Origin: Psychrobacter fulvigenes
GTDB lineage: Bacteria > Pseudomonadota > Gammaproteobacteria > Pseudomonadales > Moraxellaceae
Direction: 5' to 3'
Assembly: GCF_904846155.1 (NCBI RefSeq)
Contig: NZ_CAJGZP010000001.1
Location: forward strand, 310,001-374,000
Length of the DNA: 64,000 nt
Shown: positions 27,471 through 36,268 of the stretch, in pieces
Layout of the letters: the number at the start of each line of letters is the position of its first letter
Position numbering within the stretch: the first letter of the stretch is position 1
The notes under the pieces: generated by a model
Told to the model about the DNA's origin: nothing
The model's input: only the letters and a program-made list of their open reading frames with translations
Databases searched by the model: none
Position numbers and translations under genes: made by a program

Positions 27471-28352
27471 TCAATAAAAGTTATCACGACCAGCATACTT
27501 CTTATTGAGTGCCTTTAAAATAGCATAAGTCTCTAAATCTAGCTCTCCCGTTGGACGCTGCGGTCTGAAATGCAATTGAAACGCATAAACCACATTGCGA
27601 CTGGCTTTATCCCATTCGCCTGTATCGTTGATTTGATAGCCATAATTACGAAAGGCTTGCTTAATCTCAGGTATCGTTGCTGCTGCAAACTCGTCTGGAT
27701 GCATAAAGAATTGCTTGTCAAATTCATCATACCAAGCGCCAACGCCGTACTCGAAATACAGTCGCTTCCAAGGGAACTTGGCACCGGGGTCGATTTTGCG
27801 TGACGGCGCTATATCAGAGTGACCAACGATGTTTTTTGGAGAGATGTCATATCTTTTTACCAAATCCTGTAATAGCTGCGCGACCTTTTTAATTTGCAAC
27901 TCATCAAATTCCACATAGTGCTCATAAGGTCGATATTCTAGCTCGCTATTTCTAAGCGCGTCTCGATATTCAGGTTTAATACCGCTATTTACAATTTCGA
28001 TGCCGATAGAGGTATCGTTGAGGATGGTTCTACCTGCAAACCCGCTGTCACCCGCATGCCAAGCACGCTCGCTTTCGGGCACGAGGTTATAAATTTTATC
28101 ATCGTCACTGGATAAGATCAGGTAGTGGGAGCTGACCTGACCAGTGGTCAAGGTCTTTATCGATCGCTCATTATCTGAGACTGTATAGTGCAGGACAATA
28201 GTTTTAATGCGCTCGCTTTTGCCTTGGGCTTGATAGGTTTCACTATCGATAAGGTAGCGCGGCTCTGAGGTGGCGACGCAGCCGATAAGTGGCACTGTCA
28301 TAAACGATGTTAATACTGATGCTAGCGCTAAAGAGGTGATGTTTTTTGCCAT
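27471..28352 (-). CDS. amiD: N-acetylmuramoyl-L-alanine amidase lipoprotein
   Basis: This enzyme cleaves the bond between MurNAc and L-Ala in peptidoglycan or its fragments. The start at 28352 gives a clean lipoprotein signal (MAKNITSLALASVL, then lipobox LIGC); a GTG at 28370 is an alternative. The Amidase_2 domain has the zinc ligands in TIVLHYTVS and VGHSDIAPSRKIDPGAKFPW, plus the substrate segment WHAGDSGFAGR. The C-terminal ~70 residues form a PG_binding_1 domain (IKQAFRNYGYQINDTGEWD). The domain order matches E. coli AmiD. Location: periplasm, membrane-anchored. Confidence 0.88.
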   Translation of the reverse strand: MAKNITSLALASVLTSFMTVPLIGCVATSEPRYLIDSETYQAQGKSERIKTIVLHYTVSDNERSIKTLTTGQVSSHYLILSSDDDKIYNLVPESERAWHAGDSGFAGRTILNDTSIGIEIVNSGIKPEYRDALRNSELEYRPYEHYVEFDELQIKKVAQLLQDLVKRYDISPKNIVGHSDIAPSRKIDPGAKFPWKRLYFEYGVGAWYDEFDKQFFMHPDEFAAATIPEIKQAFRNYGYQINDTGEWDKASRNVVYAFQLHFRPQRPTGELDLETYAILKALNKKYAGRDNFY

Positions 28353-28420
28353 GAATGAAATGCTCGGCACAGGGGAAGTGGTTTAAAAGACAGTTTAAGT
28401 TGGTAGGACTTTAGATACAG

Positions 28421-28447
28421 AAAAGGTGGACTTTAAAGTCCACCTTT
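28421..28447 (-). terminator. Terminator of the hicAB-type operon
   Basis: The perfect palindrome GGTGGACTTTAAAGTCCACC is flanked by A and T runs and lies 47 bp after the last gene of the hicA-hicB unit. Confidence 0.65.
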
Positions 28448-28493
28448 CACGTATAATACAGCTATTAGGATTTAGATAATCAAGAAATATATT

Positions 28494-28748
28494 TTATTCA
28501 TCAACTAGTTGACTGGCATCAACAGCATTGTCAGTATCTGCTTCCACTTTTATTAGCTTGATAGTATTAAACTCAATTATCAACCCTTGAGTAGACTTAT
28601 CCTCAGTATTAGATTTTATCTGTCCACCTGTGATATCTGGAATAATTACTGCTAAATAATGCCCATCAGTAATCTCTTCATTTTTCAGGATAAGCTTTGT
28701 TAATTCAGTCATACTGTATTGAGCTTCGACATTTCTTTCTTTATTCAT
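28494..28748 (-). CDS. Third gene of hicAB operon, unknown
   Basis: The start was set at ATG 28748 because GGAGGT sits seven bases upstream of it. An earlier ATG at 28763 overlaps the hicB stop but has no such site. The product is 84 aa: MNKERNVEAQYSMTELTKLI, then DGHYLAVIIPDITGGQIKS, then LIIEFNTIKLIKVEADTDN. The pattern (N-terminal helix, then several beta strands, then an acidic tail) recalls a small family of unknown role. It is tightly linked to hicA-hicB and ends at a terminator, so it is part of the same unit. It could modulate the toxin-antitoxin pair. Confidence 0.6.
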   Translation of the reverse strand: MNKERNVEAQYSMTELTKLILKNEEITDGHYLAVIIPDITGGQIKSNTEDKSTQGLIIEFNTIKLIKVEADTDNAVDASQLVDE

Positions 28749-28762
28749 GACACTTACCTCCA

Positions 28763-29260
28763 TTACTGCACAGCTTTTGAAACAGTAAACGTCTTAGGCT
28801 TAACGGAATAATCATAGTCAAAATCAATCTCAGAGCCTACTGTAGAATAGCTTTTAGGGTGAGTAAACTGTTCTATAAACGTGTTTTTATCAATAAATAT
28901 GTAACTATCTTTTAGCGTATTCTCTGTAAAATAGTTCTCCACACATTTGGAAATAAAACTATTTAAAGTGATACCTAAAATATTAGACTCATGAATACTC
29001 TTTCGGTGCATACTTTCTGACATACGAACATTAAAAGTACCGCTACAGGGTTTGTCAGGACATATATTTTCTTCTGCGCACATCTCTAAATATTCATCAA
29101 CAGCAGATTCAAAAGATAATTTTAATTCTTCTAAAGTCTTACCATCATACATAACTAGGTCTTGAATCATTTGAATTTTGCCAAAAAGACACATATCTTC
29201 TGTACTAAATTCTATTGAACCAGTATAAGCTTTATAAGAGAAGTGTTGTTTGTTAGCCAT
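28763..29260 (-). CDS. hicB: HicB-family antitoxin
   Basis: The start ATG at 29260 overlaps the last codons of hicA (ATGGCTAA), so translation is coupled; a frame opening at 29287 would lie inside hicA. The product is 165 aa. Residues 5-62 have the HicB partial RNase H fold pattern (YTGSIEFSTEDMCLFGKI, then GKTLEELKLSFESAVDEYLE). Residues 72-112 form an Arc-type ribbon-helix-helix (SGTFNVRMSESMHRKSIHES). The ~50 aa tail is extra. HicB binds HicA and represses the operon in studied systems. Confidence 0.85.
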   Translation of the reverse strand: MANKQHFSYKAYTGSIEFSTEDMCLFGKIQMIQDLVMYDGKTLEELKLSFESAVDEYLEMCAEENICPDKPCSGTFNVRMSESMHRKSIHESNILGITLNSFISKCVENYFTENTLKDSYIFIDKNTFIEQFTHPKSYSTVGSEIDFDYDYSVKPKTFTVSKAVQ

Positions 29261-29513
29261 TGTTTGACCATACCTTATTATCATCAAAGTGCTGAATAAC
29301 TTGACGTATATAGCATCTTTTCATGATAGATTGTGGATGAGGTTCATGGAAACTCATAGATAAGCCAGTATTCTTATTGATGAACTTTCTTCTGGAGCCG
29401 CTACCTTTTGCTAATTGATAATCATGCAAAGACAACAACTTCACAAACTCATCCCATGTGAAATCTGCGGGAACGGTTTTGAAACGTTTTATAAGTTTTT
29501 CTGACTTAGACAT
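29253..29513 (-). CDS. hicA: HicA-family mRNA interferase toxin
   Basis: This toxin has a dsRBD-like fold and cleaves mRNA in characterised homologues. The start was placed at ATG 29513, seven bases after AGG; an earlier frame start at 29543 would overlap the operator palindrome. The product is 86 aa. The family pattern is clear: TWDEFVKLLSLHDYQLAKGS, GSRRKFINK, and the catalytic His in SFHEPHPQSIMKRCYIRQVI. It is the first gene of the operon, before hicB and a third small gene. At 86 aa it is slightly longer than the ~60 aa E. coli form. Confidence 0.85.
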   Translation of the reverse strand: MSKSEKLIKRFKTVPADFTWDEFVKLLSLHDYQLAKGSGSRRKFINKNTGLSMSFHEPHPQSIMKRCYIRQVIQHFDDNKVWSNNG

Positions 29514-29539
29514 ATAGTACCTAATTGCACACGAGGTTT

Positions 29540-29558
29540 GCAACTACTTTCTAGTTGC
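29540..29558. promoter_or_regulatory. Putative hicAB operator
   Basis: GCAACTA and TAGTTGC form a perfect 7 bp inverted repeat with a 5 nt spacer, 27 bp before the hicA start. This is the expected site for an RHH-type HicB autorepressor. Confidence 0.55.
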
Positions 29559-29664
29559 ATTTTAAGGTAAAGAGTTTGCTCACAGTATATTGTGTTTAAT
29601 TATCCTATAAGCACAATATATAGATTATTAGCAATAGTTTACAAAATATGAGTATAAAATACTA

Positions 29665-29930
29665 GGGTCTGTTGAACATTCACAAATGAGCACTGCTGAT
29701 AGCTAAAATTGGTCTAGTCTAAGTAAAAATTGCAGGTAATGCTCATTGCATTGGCTATATTTTTACAACGAATAGAGCGATTTTAGCAGCAGCTCATAGA
29801 GACAAGCCTATCTTTTCCCGTTTCATTGCTAAAAATAGACGCTTAGAATGACTAAACTTACTATTTTCACCTTTGAATCGCCTAAAAAATAGTCTCTGTC
29901 AGTGCCAAGATAGAATAATCAAACAGACCC
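29665..29930. mobile_element. MITE-like element, type A, copy 2
   Basis: The element is 266 bp, starts GGGTCTGTTGAACATTC and ends in an imperfect complement (AATCAAACAGACCC), with TA on both sides. It shares blocks with 12985-13248, including GCTGAT-GCTAAAATTG, GATTTTAGCA-CAGC, AGAATGACTA and AAAAATAGACGC, while other parts have drifted. It lies between hicA and the MOSC gene. Confidence 0.7.
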
Positions 29931-29996
29931 TATATTGATTTTTATCTATACACCAATATAGATTAGCAGTGCTTTAATATTTTGAGTTACAATACC

Positions 29997-30767
29997 TTAA
30001 CCTTTCTCAATTTTCTTCTGAAGCACCTTTTTCCAACTGTCCTCCAAACACTCAATCGCCAGCCAAGGCTCAATCACTTTAGCGTCATACTTCTCTTTTG
30101 AGTTCGACAACTGCCACAGCCTCGAGAGCGTTGCAAACGGATAGGGACGTTCGATTAAATATACGGGCAAATTCGCGTCAATCAGCCCATCACGCACCAC
30201 CTGAAAGTACCAACCCGCGATGCCTTGCTTGCTCACCCATGCGGCTATGTTTGGCACTTTGGTAAACTGCCCGATTTGGTCGTTTATTTTGTAGCAGGGG
30301 CGGCGTGGTTGCACGATTCTTAATTGCACGCTATTGCTCTTATCATAATTGGTATCGTCAATATTGCCATATTGGAAAACGTCACCAATACAAACAGTAG
30401 ACTCGTCCATCTCTGGCAATCCGTCTACGGCTTCGGTTGTTAAGTTTTCACCCAAAGTACCGATACGCACCTTTAGATCAAACTCTGCGTTAATCTTTTC
30501 ATAAGTCGCCGTTGGCATTTGATGCACTGCTTTTAGTGGGCCGCCATGATGTTTGCGATCAGCTTGCTCATCAGTGCTTAAGCCCATAAAGTTGACGGCG
30601 ACAGGGGCTTTGATTGGCGCTTTATCAATGGCACTCATTTCTTCACGGGCGAACGGCATGGCTTTACCAGTACGTACGCAGACTAGGTTGGCGATATGTA
30701 GGGGCAGGGTAGCATTGAAGTCTTTATTGAGGTGTTCTGTCGTAGAGGTGATGGATTCTATGCTCAT
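29997..30767 (-). CDS. MOSC domain protein (YiiM-like)
   Basis: This 256 aa protein has the MOSC fold associated with molybdenum cofactor sulfurase and pyridoxal-free sulfur-carrying proteins. Seen are the N-terminal VCVRTGKAMPF, KHHGGPLKAVHQM (about 92-104), LGENLTTEAVDGLPE (about 123-137) and VQLRIVQPRRPCYKINDQ with the conserved Cys (about 165-182). A YiiM-type 3-alpha tail follows. E. coli YiiM reduces 6-hydroxylaminopurine with CysJ; that role is by family only. Monocistronic, in its own spacer. Confidence 0.8.
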   Translation of the reverse strand: MSIESITSTTEHLNKDFNATLPLHIANLVCVRTGKAMPFAREEMSAIDKAPIKAPVAVNFMGLSTDEQADRKHHGGPLKAVHQMPTATYEKINAEFDLKVRIGTLGENLTTEAVDGLPEMDESTVCIGDVFQYGNIDDTNYDKSNSVQLRIVQPRRPCYKINDQIGQFTKVPNIAAWVSKQGIAGWYFQVVRDGLIDANLPVYLIERPYPFATLSRLWQLSNSKEKYDAKVIEPWLAIECLEDSWKKVLQKKIEKG

Positions 30768-30900
30768 TGCTCTTCCTAATTGCCATTGATAATATAAACA
30801 AGGGATAGTGTAAACAGATACTATCTAATAGAGCTATATTAGCGCAATCATGGGTGGCTTTCAGCTTGTTTTGTTCTTTATGTTGACTAATATTTAAACA

Positions 30901-30932
30901 AAAAAAAGACCAGAATATTCATCTGGTCTTTT
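30901..30932 (-). terminator. Rho-independent terminator after rsfS
   Basis: On the minus strand AAGACCAGA and TCTGGTCTT pair around a GAATAT loop and are followed by a run of T. It ends the rsfS transcript. Confidence 0.7.
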
Positions 30933-30961
30933 GCTGTAACAGTATATTTGAGAGGGCCGTC

Positions 30962-31363
30962 TTAGTTACGGCGACCGGCTTTCTTTTCACGTGGCGTGGC
31001 GACCAGCTCAGCTAGGCTCTCAGGTGATGACCATAGACCTTCCAGATCGTAGAACTCACGAGCTTGTGGCGTCATCATGTGTACGACGACAGCACCCAAA
31101 TCGATGAGTGTCCATTCAGAGTCAGCACCGCCTTCACGGCCAAGTGGCATAAAGCCAGCTTCTTTGGCCGCTGCACCGACATTGTCAGCAAGGGCGCGTA
31201 CATGACGCTTAGAAGTACCGTCAGCGATGACGATACGCTCCATCACGTCAGTCAATTCTTCTACATCAAGTACAGTAATGTTTTTAGCTTTCATACCATC
31301 TAAGGCATCTTTCACTAAGGTTAAGCACTCTTCTAAGCGTTCGTTAGTCATGGTTTTGATCAT
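30962..31363 (-). CDS. rsfS: Ribosomal silencing factor
   Basis: RsfS binds L14 (uL14) on the 50S subunit and blocks subunit joining when nutrients are scarce. This 133 aa protein has the family core: KNITVLDVEELTDVMERIVI, then DGTSKRHVRALADNV, then WTLIDLGAVVVHMMTPQARE and FYDLEGLW. The basic 15-residue tail (EKKAGRRN) is specific to this lineage. It lies downstream of nadD on the same strand (154 bp apart), the usual pairing. Confidence 0.93.
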   Translation of the reverse strand: MIKTMTNERLEECLTLVKDALDGMKAKNITVLDVEELTDVMERIVIADGTSKRHVRALADNVGAAAKEAGFMPLGREGGADSEWTLIDLGAVVVHMMTPQAREFYDLEGLWSSPESLAELVATPREKKAGRRN

Positions 31364-31516
31364 AAATATTGGTCTCTTGGATCGTTGTCATTAAAAATGA
31401 AGTAATCAATAGTCATTAAAAATAAAAGGAATAAATGGTCATTTGACATTATCTAAAACGAACTCTAACCATTCGTATATAAGATGCTGATGCGCAATGA
31501 CATAGATAAGGTGATT

Positions 31517-32386
31517 TTAACGGAATTGAGTCGCAGAATATAGCTGATGGGCGATAATATATTGATAAACAGCAGGATTTAGTAATCTGCTCACGTTATT
31601 TGGCTCGATATCGGCCTTAGTAGGGTGCATTTGTAGCTGTTTGCGTATGTCAGTACTGGATATGGCATTGACTTGGCGCTGGTCAATATAAATGCGTCCT
31701 TGGTCGCCTTTTTTCAAGAGCGCGCAGTTTTGAGCAGAGTAGCTGAAAGGCTGCACTAAGTCTAGCGCTGTTTCAGTGACCTGTGCTCGCAGCTGCGCGG
31801 GAAGCTCGCTGCAGAGACGGGTGATATCTTGGGCGCACAGAGTGTCTGCGTTGTCGTATTCTTGAGGTGTTGCGACGCTTGGCATCGATAGATTAGATGA
31901 CGAAGCATCTGATAAATTAAGGTTTTCTATACGGTTAAAGATCCAGAGATGCACATAGTCAGTCAGTTGTAGGCCATCCTTCCACTTAGCCAGCGTCCGT
32001 GCGCTATCCATCCCCATGATAAATATCAGGCTGTCATCAGGGTAGCGTTTGCGCAGAGTTTGTACGCTATCGATAGTATAGACAGGCGGTGTCTGCCATA
32101 GCTCAAGCTCGCTAATCTGTAGAGGCGTCTCTTGCGTCGCTAGTTTTAACATGGCTAGACGGTGTGCAGGATTAGTGCTGCGGTCTTTGAAGGGAGAGCG
32201 AGCATTGGGTAATAATGACACCTGCAGTTCGCGTTGTTGCCGCTTTGCGATGGGTAACAAATGCTTATAAACAGACATCGCCATTTGCAAATGGCCATTA
32301 TGCACAGGGTCGAATGAGCCGCCAAGATACGCGCGAATGGCTGGCGCAGGGTTTTGGTCATGATGACTATTGGCGTTATTTGACAT
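31517..32386 (-). CDS. nadD: Nicotinate-nucleotide adenylyltransferase
   Basis: This cytoplasmic enzyme makes deamido-NAD from nicotinate mononucleotide and ATP. The nucleotidyl-transferase motif YLGGSFDPVHNGHL (HNGH) is at residues 16-29, and the C-terminal ISSTDIRKQL motif near 245. At 289 aa it is ~75 residues longer than E. coli NadD because of an insert at about residues 155-205 (NLNLSDASSSNLSMPSVATP and following) that breaks the usual fold in a loop. Position upstream of rsfS supports the call. Confidence 0.9.
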   Translation of the reverse strand: MSNNANSHHDQNPAPAIRAYLGGSFDPVHNGHLQMAMSVYKHLLPIAKRQQRELQVSLLPNARSPFKDRSTNPAHRLAMLKLATQETPLQISELELWQTPPVYTIDSVQTLRKRYPDDSLIFIMGMDSARTLAKWKDGLQLTDYVHLWIFNRIENLNLSDASSSNLSMPSVATPQEYDNADTLCAQDITRLCSELPAQLRAQVTETALDLVQPFSYSAQNCALLKKGDQGRIYIDQRQVNAISSTDIRKQLQMHPTKADIEPNNVSRLLNPAVYQYIIAHQLYSATQFR

Positions 32387-32488
32387 AAATGAGTGAGCAA
32401 CAGAGTTATGCAGGATTAGTTGAGCATATTGTAGAGCGCAGCTGATAAGAAGTACACTGATTCAGTAGCTGTTTGAAACGATCAGCAC

Positions 32489-32521
32489 CAAAAAGCCGAC
32501 CATCGTTATGACAGTCGGCTA
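32489..32521 (-). terminator. Rho-independent terminator after pta
   Basis: On the minus strand AGCCGAC and GTCGGCT pair around a 13 nt loop and TTTTT follows. It lies 55 bp after the pta stop codon. Confidence 0.6.
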
Positions 32522-32575
32522 AATAAAAGAGTGCTTTTGAGTTAAATATTGCTTTGGGTTAAATACTATACCCTA

Positions 32576-34720
32576 CTAAATCTCATCACTATACGCTTGA
32601 ATGGCGGTTAGAGCGATGGTATAGATGATGTCATCAACCAACGCACCACGGGACAAGTCATTAACAGGTTTGTTTAGACCTTGTAGCATCGGTCCAACAC
32701 TGACGACGTTGGCGCTACGCTGTACCGCTTTATAAGTGGTGTTACCGGTGTTTAAATCTGGGAAGATAAAGACGTTGGCTTGACCAGCGACAAGCGAGTC
32801 TGGCGCTTTTTGTTTACCGACACTCATCACTGATGCCGCATCATACTGCAGCGGGCCATCGACTGCCAGATGAGGGGCACGCTCACGGACTATTTGCGTG
32901 GCTTTGATGACTTTTTCGACATCTGCGCCGGTACCTGAGGCGCCTGTTGAGTAGCTGATCATCGCAACTTTTGGCTCAATACCAAATGCCGCAGCAGACT
33001 GAGCAGACTGGATAGCAATCTCAGCCAGCTCTTCAGCATTAGGATTTGGGTTAATCGCACAGTCACCATAGACCACCACTTGCTCAGGTAAGAGCATAAA
33101 GAAGATCGATGATACCAGTGAGTATTGCGGTGCTGTCTTAATCAGCTGAAACGCTGGGCGCACAGTATTGGCAGTGGTATGGATAGCACCAGAAACCAAG
33201 CCATCCACTTCGTCCATCTGTAGCATGATGGTACCTAAGAATACCGTATCTTCAAGCTGTTCAGCCGCCATCTCTGGCGTGGTCTTGCCTTTGCGGCGCT
33301 CAACCACCGCATCTATATATTTGCTCATATCGAGACTTGCAGGGTCGATAATCTCTAAGCCTTCAGGCAGGATAAGATCGCGGTTTTTGGCGACTTGTTC
33401 CACATCTTCACGCTTTGCAAGTAGCACGCAGTTAGCGATACCACGGCTTTGACAGATACAAGCAGCCTCTACTGTACGCGGCTCAGAACCTTCTGGCAGT
33501 ACCACCCGTTTTTTGGCGTGTTGGGCTTTTTTGACCACCTGATGACGGAACGCAGCTGGCGATAAGCGCGGTTTGTGCTCGCCGCTGAACTGCTCTTTAA
33601 TCCAGCCCAAATCTAAATGCGCTGCTACATAGCGCGTAACTTCTACAGCGCGTTCAGTGTCATCACTTGGAATCTCAGAGCTCATGTTCAAGAGGCTCTG
33701 TACGGTCTCAAAACTATCAGATTCAACACTCATGATAGGTAGGCCAGTCTCCAGAGCAGACTGCCACAACTCGGCGACAGTAGCGTTTGGCGTGACGCCG
33801 CCCGTGAGTACCAAGCCAGCTAGCGGAACACCATTAATACAAGCCAGTGCGGCTGCCAGTAGTAACTCATCACGATCACCAGGTACCACGACGAGAGTGC
33901 CACGTTTGAACACTTCATCCACGCGTGTCACTGAGCGTGCGGTCAAGCTGATATCATTGATGCGGCGTGTTTTGGCTTCACCAACATTGATCCAAGTGGC
34001 ATCAAGCTCAGCCGCGATATCCCATGTACGGGGTACGGATAAAGAATCGCTAAAAGGCACCACACCTATCAGGCGAAATTGCTCGGTATCAAAGTAGGGT
34101 GACAGACGTTGCACTTCTTGAATGAAACCTTCATCTAAGCTAACAATCGCCTCGCCAGGGGCAACGGGCTGATTTTCGAGGGTGTTTGGTATATTCACCC
34201 GCATCAAGATACAGCCCAAAGTACGATCAGAGCCCATACCGCTAAACTCACGAGCATGGACGTCTAGTTTGTCTGCCAGATGAGCAGGTTTGCTGGTATC
34301 GACGTTACTGACGAAGATGATTTTGGCATCTAGGGCGTGGGCAATGGCACGGTTGACTTGTGAGGCGTAAGACGCTTCTGTGGTCGACACCAAGCCTTCA
34401 CAGATGACGACGCCATAATCACCCTCGATGGAGTGATAGTTTTCAACCACTTCTTCCATCAAGTCATCCAGATTGTCATCACCAATCATGCGCTCGACAC
34501 GTTGGCGATTGATGGATTTAGGCGGGGTCAGACCGAAGGCGTGCATGGCCAAGGCACTTGAGCTGTCTAGGCTGCTTTGTTTGTCTAAGGTATCGTCTTG
34601 CAAAAATGGCTTCATAAAGCCGGCTTTGACGCCGTTGTAATCAAGCGCGCGAATCAAGCCGAGAGCGGCTGAAGTGACACCGATACCGCGGCTAAGAGGA
34701 ACGAGTAAAATGGTTTGCAT
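32576..34720 (-). CDS. pta: Phosphate acetyltransferase, long form
   Basis: This enzyme interconverts acetyl-CoA and acetyl phosphate. The 714 aa length is that of the enterobacterial long Pta. The N-terminal P-loop-like domain covers about residues 1-220 (LVPLSRGIGVTSAALGLIRA). A DRTGG domain follows (about 225-335, VVVPGDRDELLLAA), then the catalytic PTA_PTB domain (about 385-710), with VVLPEGSEPRTVEAA and SYSTGASGTGADVEKV, then VAGQANVFIFPDLNTGN. The gene order ackA-pta on the minus strand is the usual operon, here separated by 315 bp. Confidence 0.95.
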   Translation of the reverse strand: MQTILLVPLSRGIGVTSAALGLIRALDYNGVKAGFMKPFLQDDTLDKQSSLDSSSALAMHAFGLTPPKSINRQRVERMIGDDNLDDLMEEVVENYHSIEGDYGVVICEGLVSTTEASYASQVNRAIAHALDAKIIFVSNVDTSKPAHLADKLDVHAREFSGMGSDRTLGCILMRVNIPNTLENQPVAPGEAIVSLDEGFIQEVQRLSPYFDTEQFRLIGVVPFSDSLSVPRTWDIAAELDATWINVGEAKTRRINDISLTARSVTRVDEVFKRGTLVVVPGDRDELLLAAALACINGVPLAGLVLTGGVTPNATVAELWQSALETGLPIMSVESDSFETVQSLLNMSSEIPSDDTERAVEVTRYVAAHLDLGWIKEQFSGEHKPRLSPAAFRHQVVKKAQHAKKRVVLPEGSEPRTVEAACICQSRGIANCVLLAKREDVEQVAKNRDLILPEGLEIIDPASLDMSKYIDAVVERRKGKTTPEMAAEQLEDTVFLGTIMLQMDEVDGLVSGAIHTTANTVRPAFQLIKTAPQYSLVSSIFFMLLPEQVVVYGDCAINPNPNAEELAEIAIQSAQSAAAFGIEPKVAMISYSTGASGTGADVEKVIKATQIVRERAPHLAVDGPLQYDAASVMSVGKQKAPDSLVAGQANVFIFPDLNTGNTTYKAVQRSANVVSVGPMLQGLNKPVNDLSRGALVDDIIYTIALTAIQAYSDEI

Positions 34721-35035
34721 AGCGTATCCTACTATCTATTAATATGTCCTTGAGGGAGGAGAGACTGCTGACTGCTATTGCCATCAGAGCTGTTTTATAG
34801 AATGGCTGTTTTATAGAGTTGCTGCTTTACCGAGCTCATAGCTGGGTAAAATAAGTATTAACATTTAGCATCACTGAGTGAGATTGGGCTGCTATTCATC
34901 TAATTGATCAATAGCAGCGCCGCACAATCGTTAAGAATAGTATCGCTCAGCTTGGCTTTGCAAGAGGCGATTATTTAGACAGTTAATCTCTATAAACTCA
35001 GCTTCTAAAACAGGCAGTTAATAGCGACTCAGCGC
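34721..35035. other. 315 bp ackA-pta spacer
   Basis: No gene. A pair of near-identical 16-mers (GCTGTTTTATAGAATG/GCTGTTTTATAGAGTT) sits at about 34787-34820. The spacing is wide for an operon, so pta may also have its own promoter. Confidence 0.4.
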
Positions 35036-36268
35036 TTAGTCTAGTCCCAATGTTTGGCGAGTCTCTTTGGCAATCTGACATTCTTCGTCAGTTGGGATAA
35101 CCCACAGCTCAATACTGCTATCATCGCTGTGAAGGCTGCCTTCTGCGCCGCCAACAAGAGAGGCGTTTTTGTCTTCATCAAACTTGATGCCAAAATGACG
35201 TATGACATTCAAGATACGCGCACGGGTGGTCGCTGAGTTTTCACCGATACCACCAGTGAAGACAATACCAGTGAATTCAGGTAGGGCACAGCTTAGGCTG
35301 GCAAGGTATTTACCCACACGGTAGCAGAACATCTCAATCGCGAGCTGGGCATCTTTATGACCTTCATTAGCGGCTTGCTCAATGGTACGCAAATCATTTG
35401 ATAAGCCTGAGATACCAAGCAGACCACTTTCGCTATTGAGCATCTTATCGATCTCTTCTAGGCTCATGCCCAGCTGACGCTTTAGATGGACATGCAGACT
35501 AGGATCAATATCACCACTACGTGTCCCCATCATCAGGCCTTCAAGAGGGGTCAGACCCATACTGGTGTCTAAGCTCTTGCCATCATAGACAGCAGTTGCA
35601 GAGCAGCCGTTACCTAAATGCGCAGTCAACCAACCATGTGGCCCTTCAGCACTCGTAATCTCGCTGGCACGTTCTGAGACGTAAGCATGGGAAGTACCAT
35701 GGAAACCATAACGACGGATTTTGTGTTCTTCGTATAAGGCTTTTGGCAGCGGATAACGGTAAGCCACCGCTGGCATGGTTTGGTGGAAGGCCGTATCAAA
35801 GACGACGACTTGCGGGATTTCAGGATAGATGGCTTGGACAGCTTCGATGCCTAAAGCGTTGGCAGGGTTGTGTAGCGGCGCTAGTACCTTTAGGCGTTTT
35901 ACTTCTGATAATACATGCTCGTCCACACGTACTGCTTCTGAGTACTCTCGGCCACCATGAACACCGCGATGACCAACAGCGATAAAGTCATATTGCTCAA
36001 GTAGCGCAAGGATTTTTTGTAGTGCCAATTCATGACGACCACCTGGAATGGTAATTTCTAACTTTTCACCATTCAAAGTAGTGTGTTTGATGCGGGCGGT
36101 ATCTAGGCCTAAGTTTTCAGCCAGACCAGTGATACGGGTAGAATCATCTTCACTGATCAAAGCGTATTTGATGGAAGAAGAGCCGCAGTTTAGTACCAGA
36201 GTAGGGTTGGTGAGTTTTGATTTACCAGCATTAAGATCGTTAAAAGTAGTGGTTACGCTGTCGCTCAT
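35036..36268 (-). CDS. ackA: Acetate kinase
   Basis: This kinase interconverts acetate and acetyl phosphate with ATP. The 410 aa protein has the ASKHA-fold motifs NCGSSSIKYALI near residues 27-38, HRGVHGG, VVFDTAFHQTMP, RRYGFHGTSHAYV and GLMMGTRSGDIDP. The phosphate-binding AHLGNGCSATAV and TGGIGENSATTR are also intact. It opens the ackA-pta unit. With acs in the same window this organism can form and reclaim acetate. Confidence 0.95.
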   Translation of the reverse strand: MSDSVTTTFNDLNAGKSKLTNPTLVLNCGSSSIKYALISEDDSTRITGLAENLGLDTARIKHTTLNGEKLEITIPGGRHELALQKILALLEQYDFIAVGHRGVHGGREYSEAVRVDEHVLSEVKRLKVLAPLHNPANALGIEAVQAIYPEIPQVVVFDTAFHQTMPAVAYRYPLPKALYEEHKIRRYGFHGTSHAYVSERASEITSAEGPHGWLTAHLGNGCSATAVYDGKSLDTSMGLTPLEGLMMGTRSGDIDPSLHVHLKRQLGMSLEEIDKMLNSESGLLGISGLSNDLRTIEQAANEGHKDAQLAIEMFCYRVGKYLASLSCALPEFTGIVFTGGIGENSATTRARILNVIRHFGIKFDEDKNASLVGGAEGSLHSDDSSIELWVIPTDEECQIAKETRQTLGLD

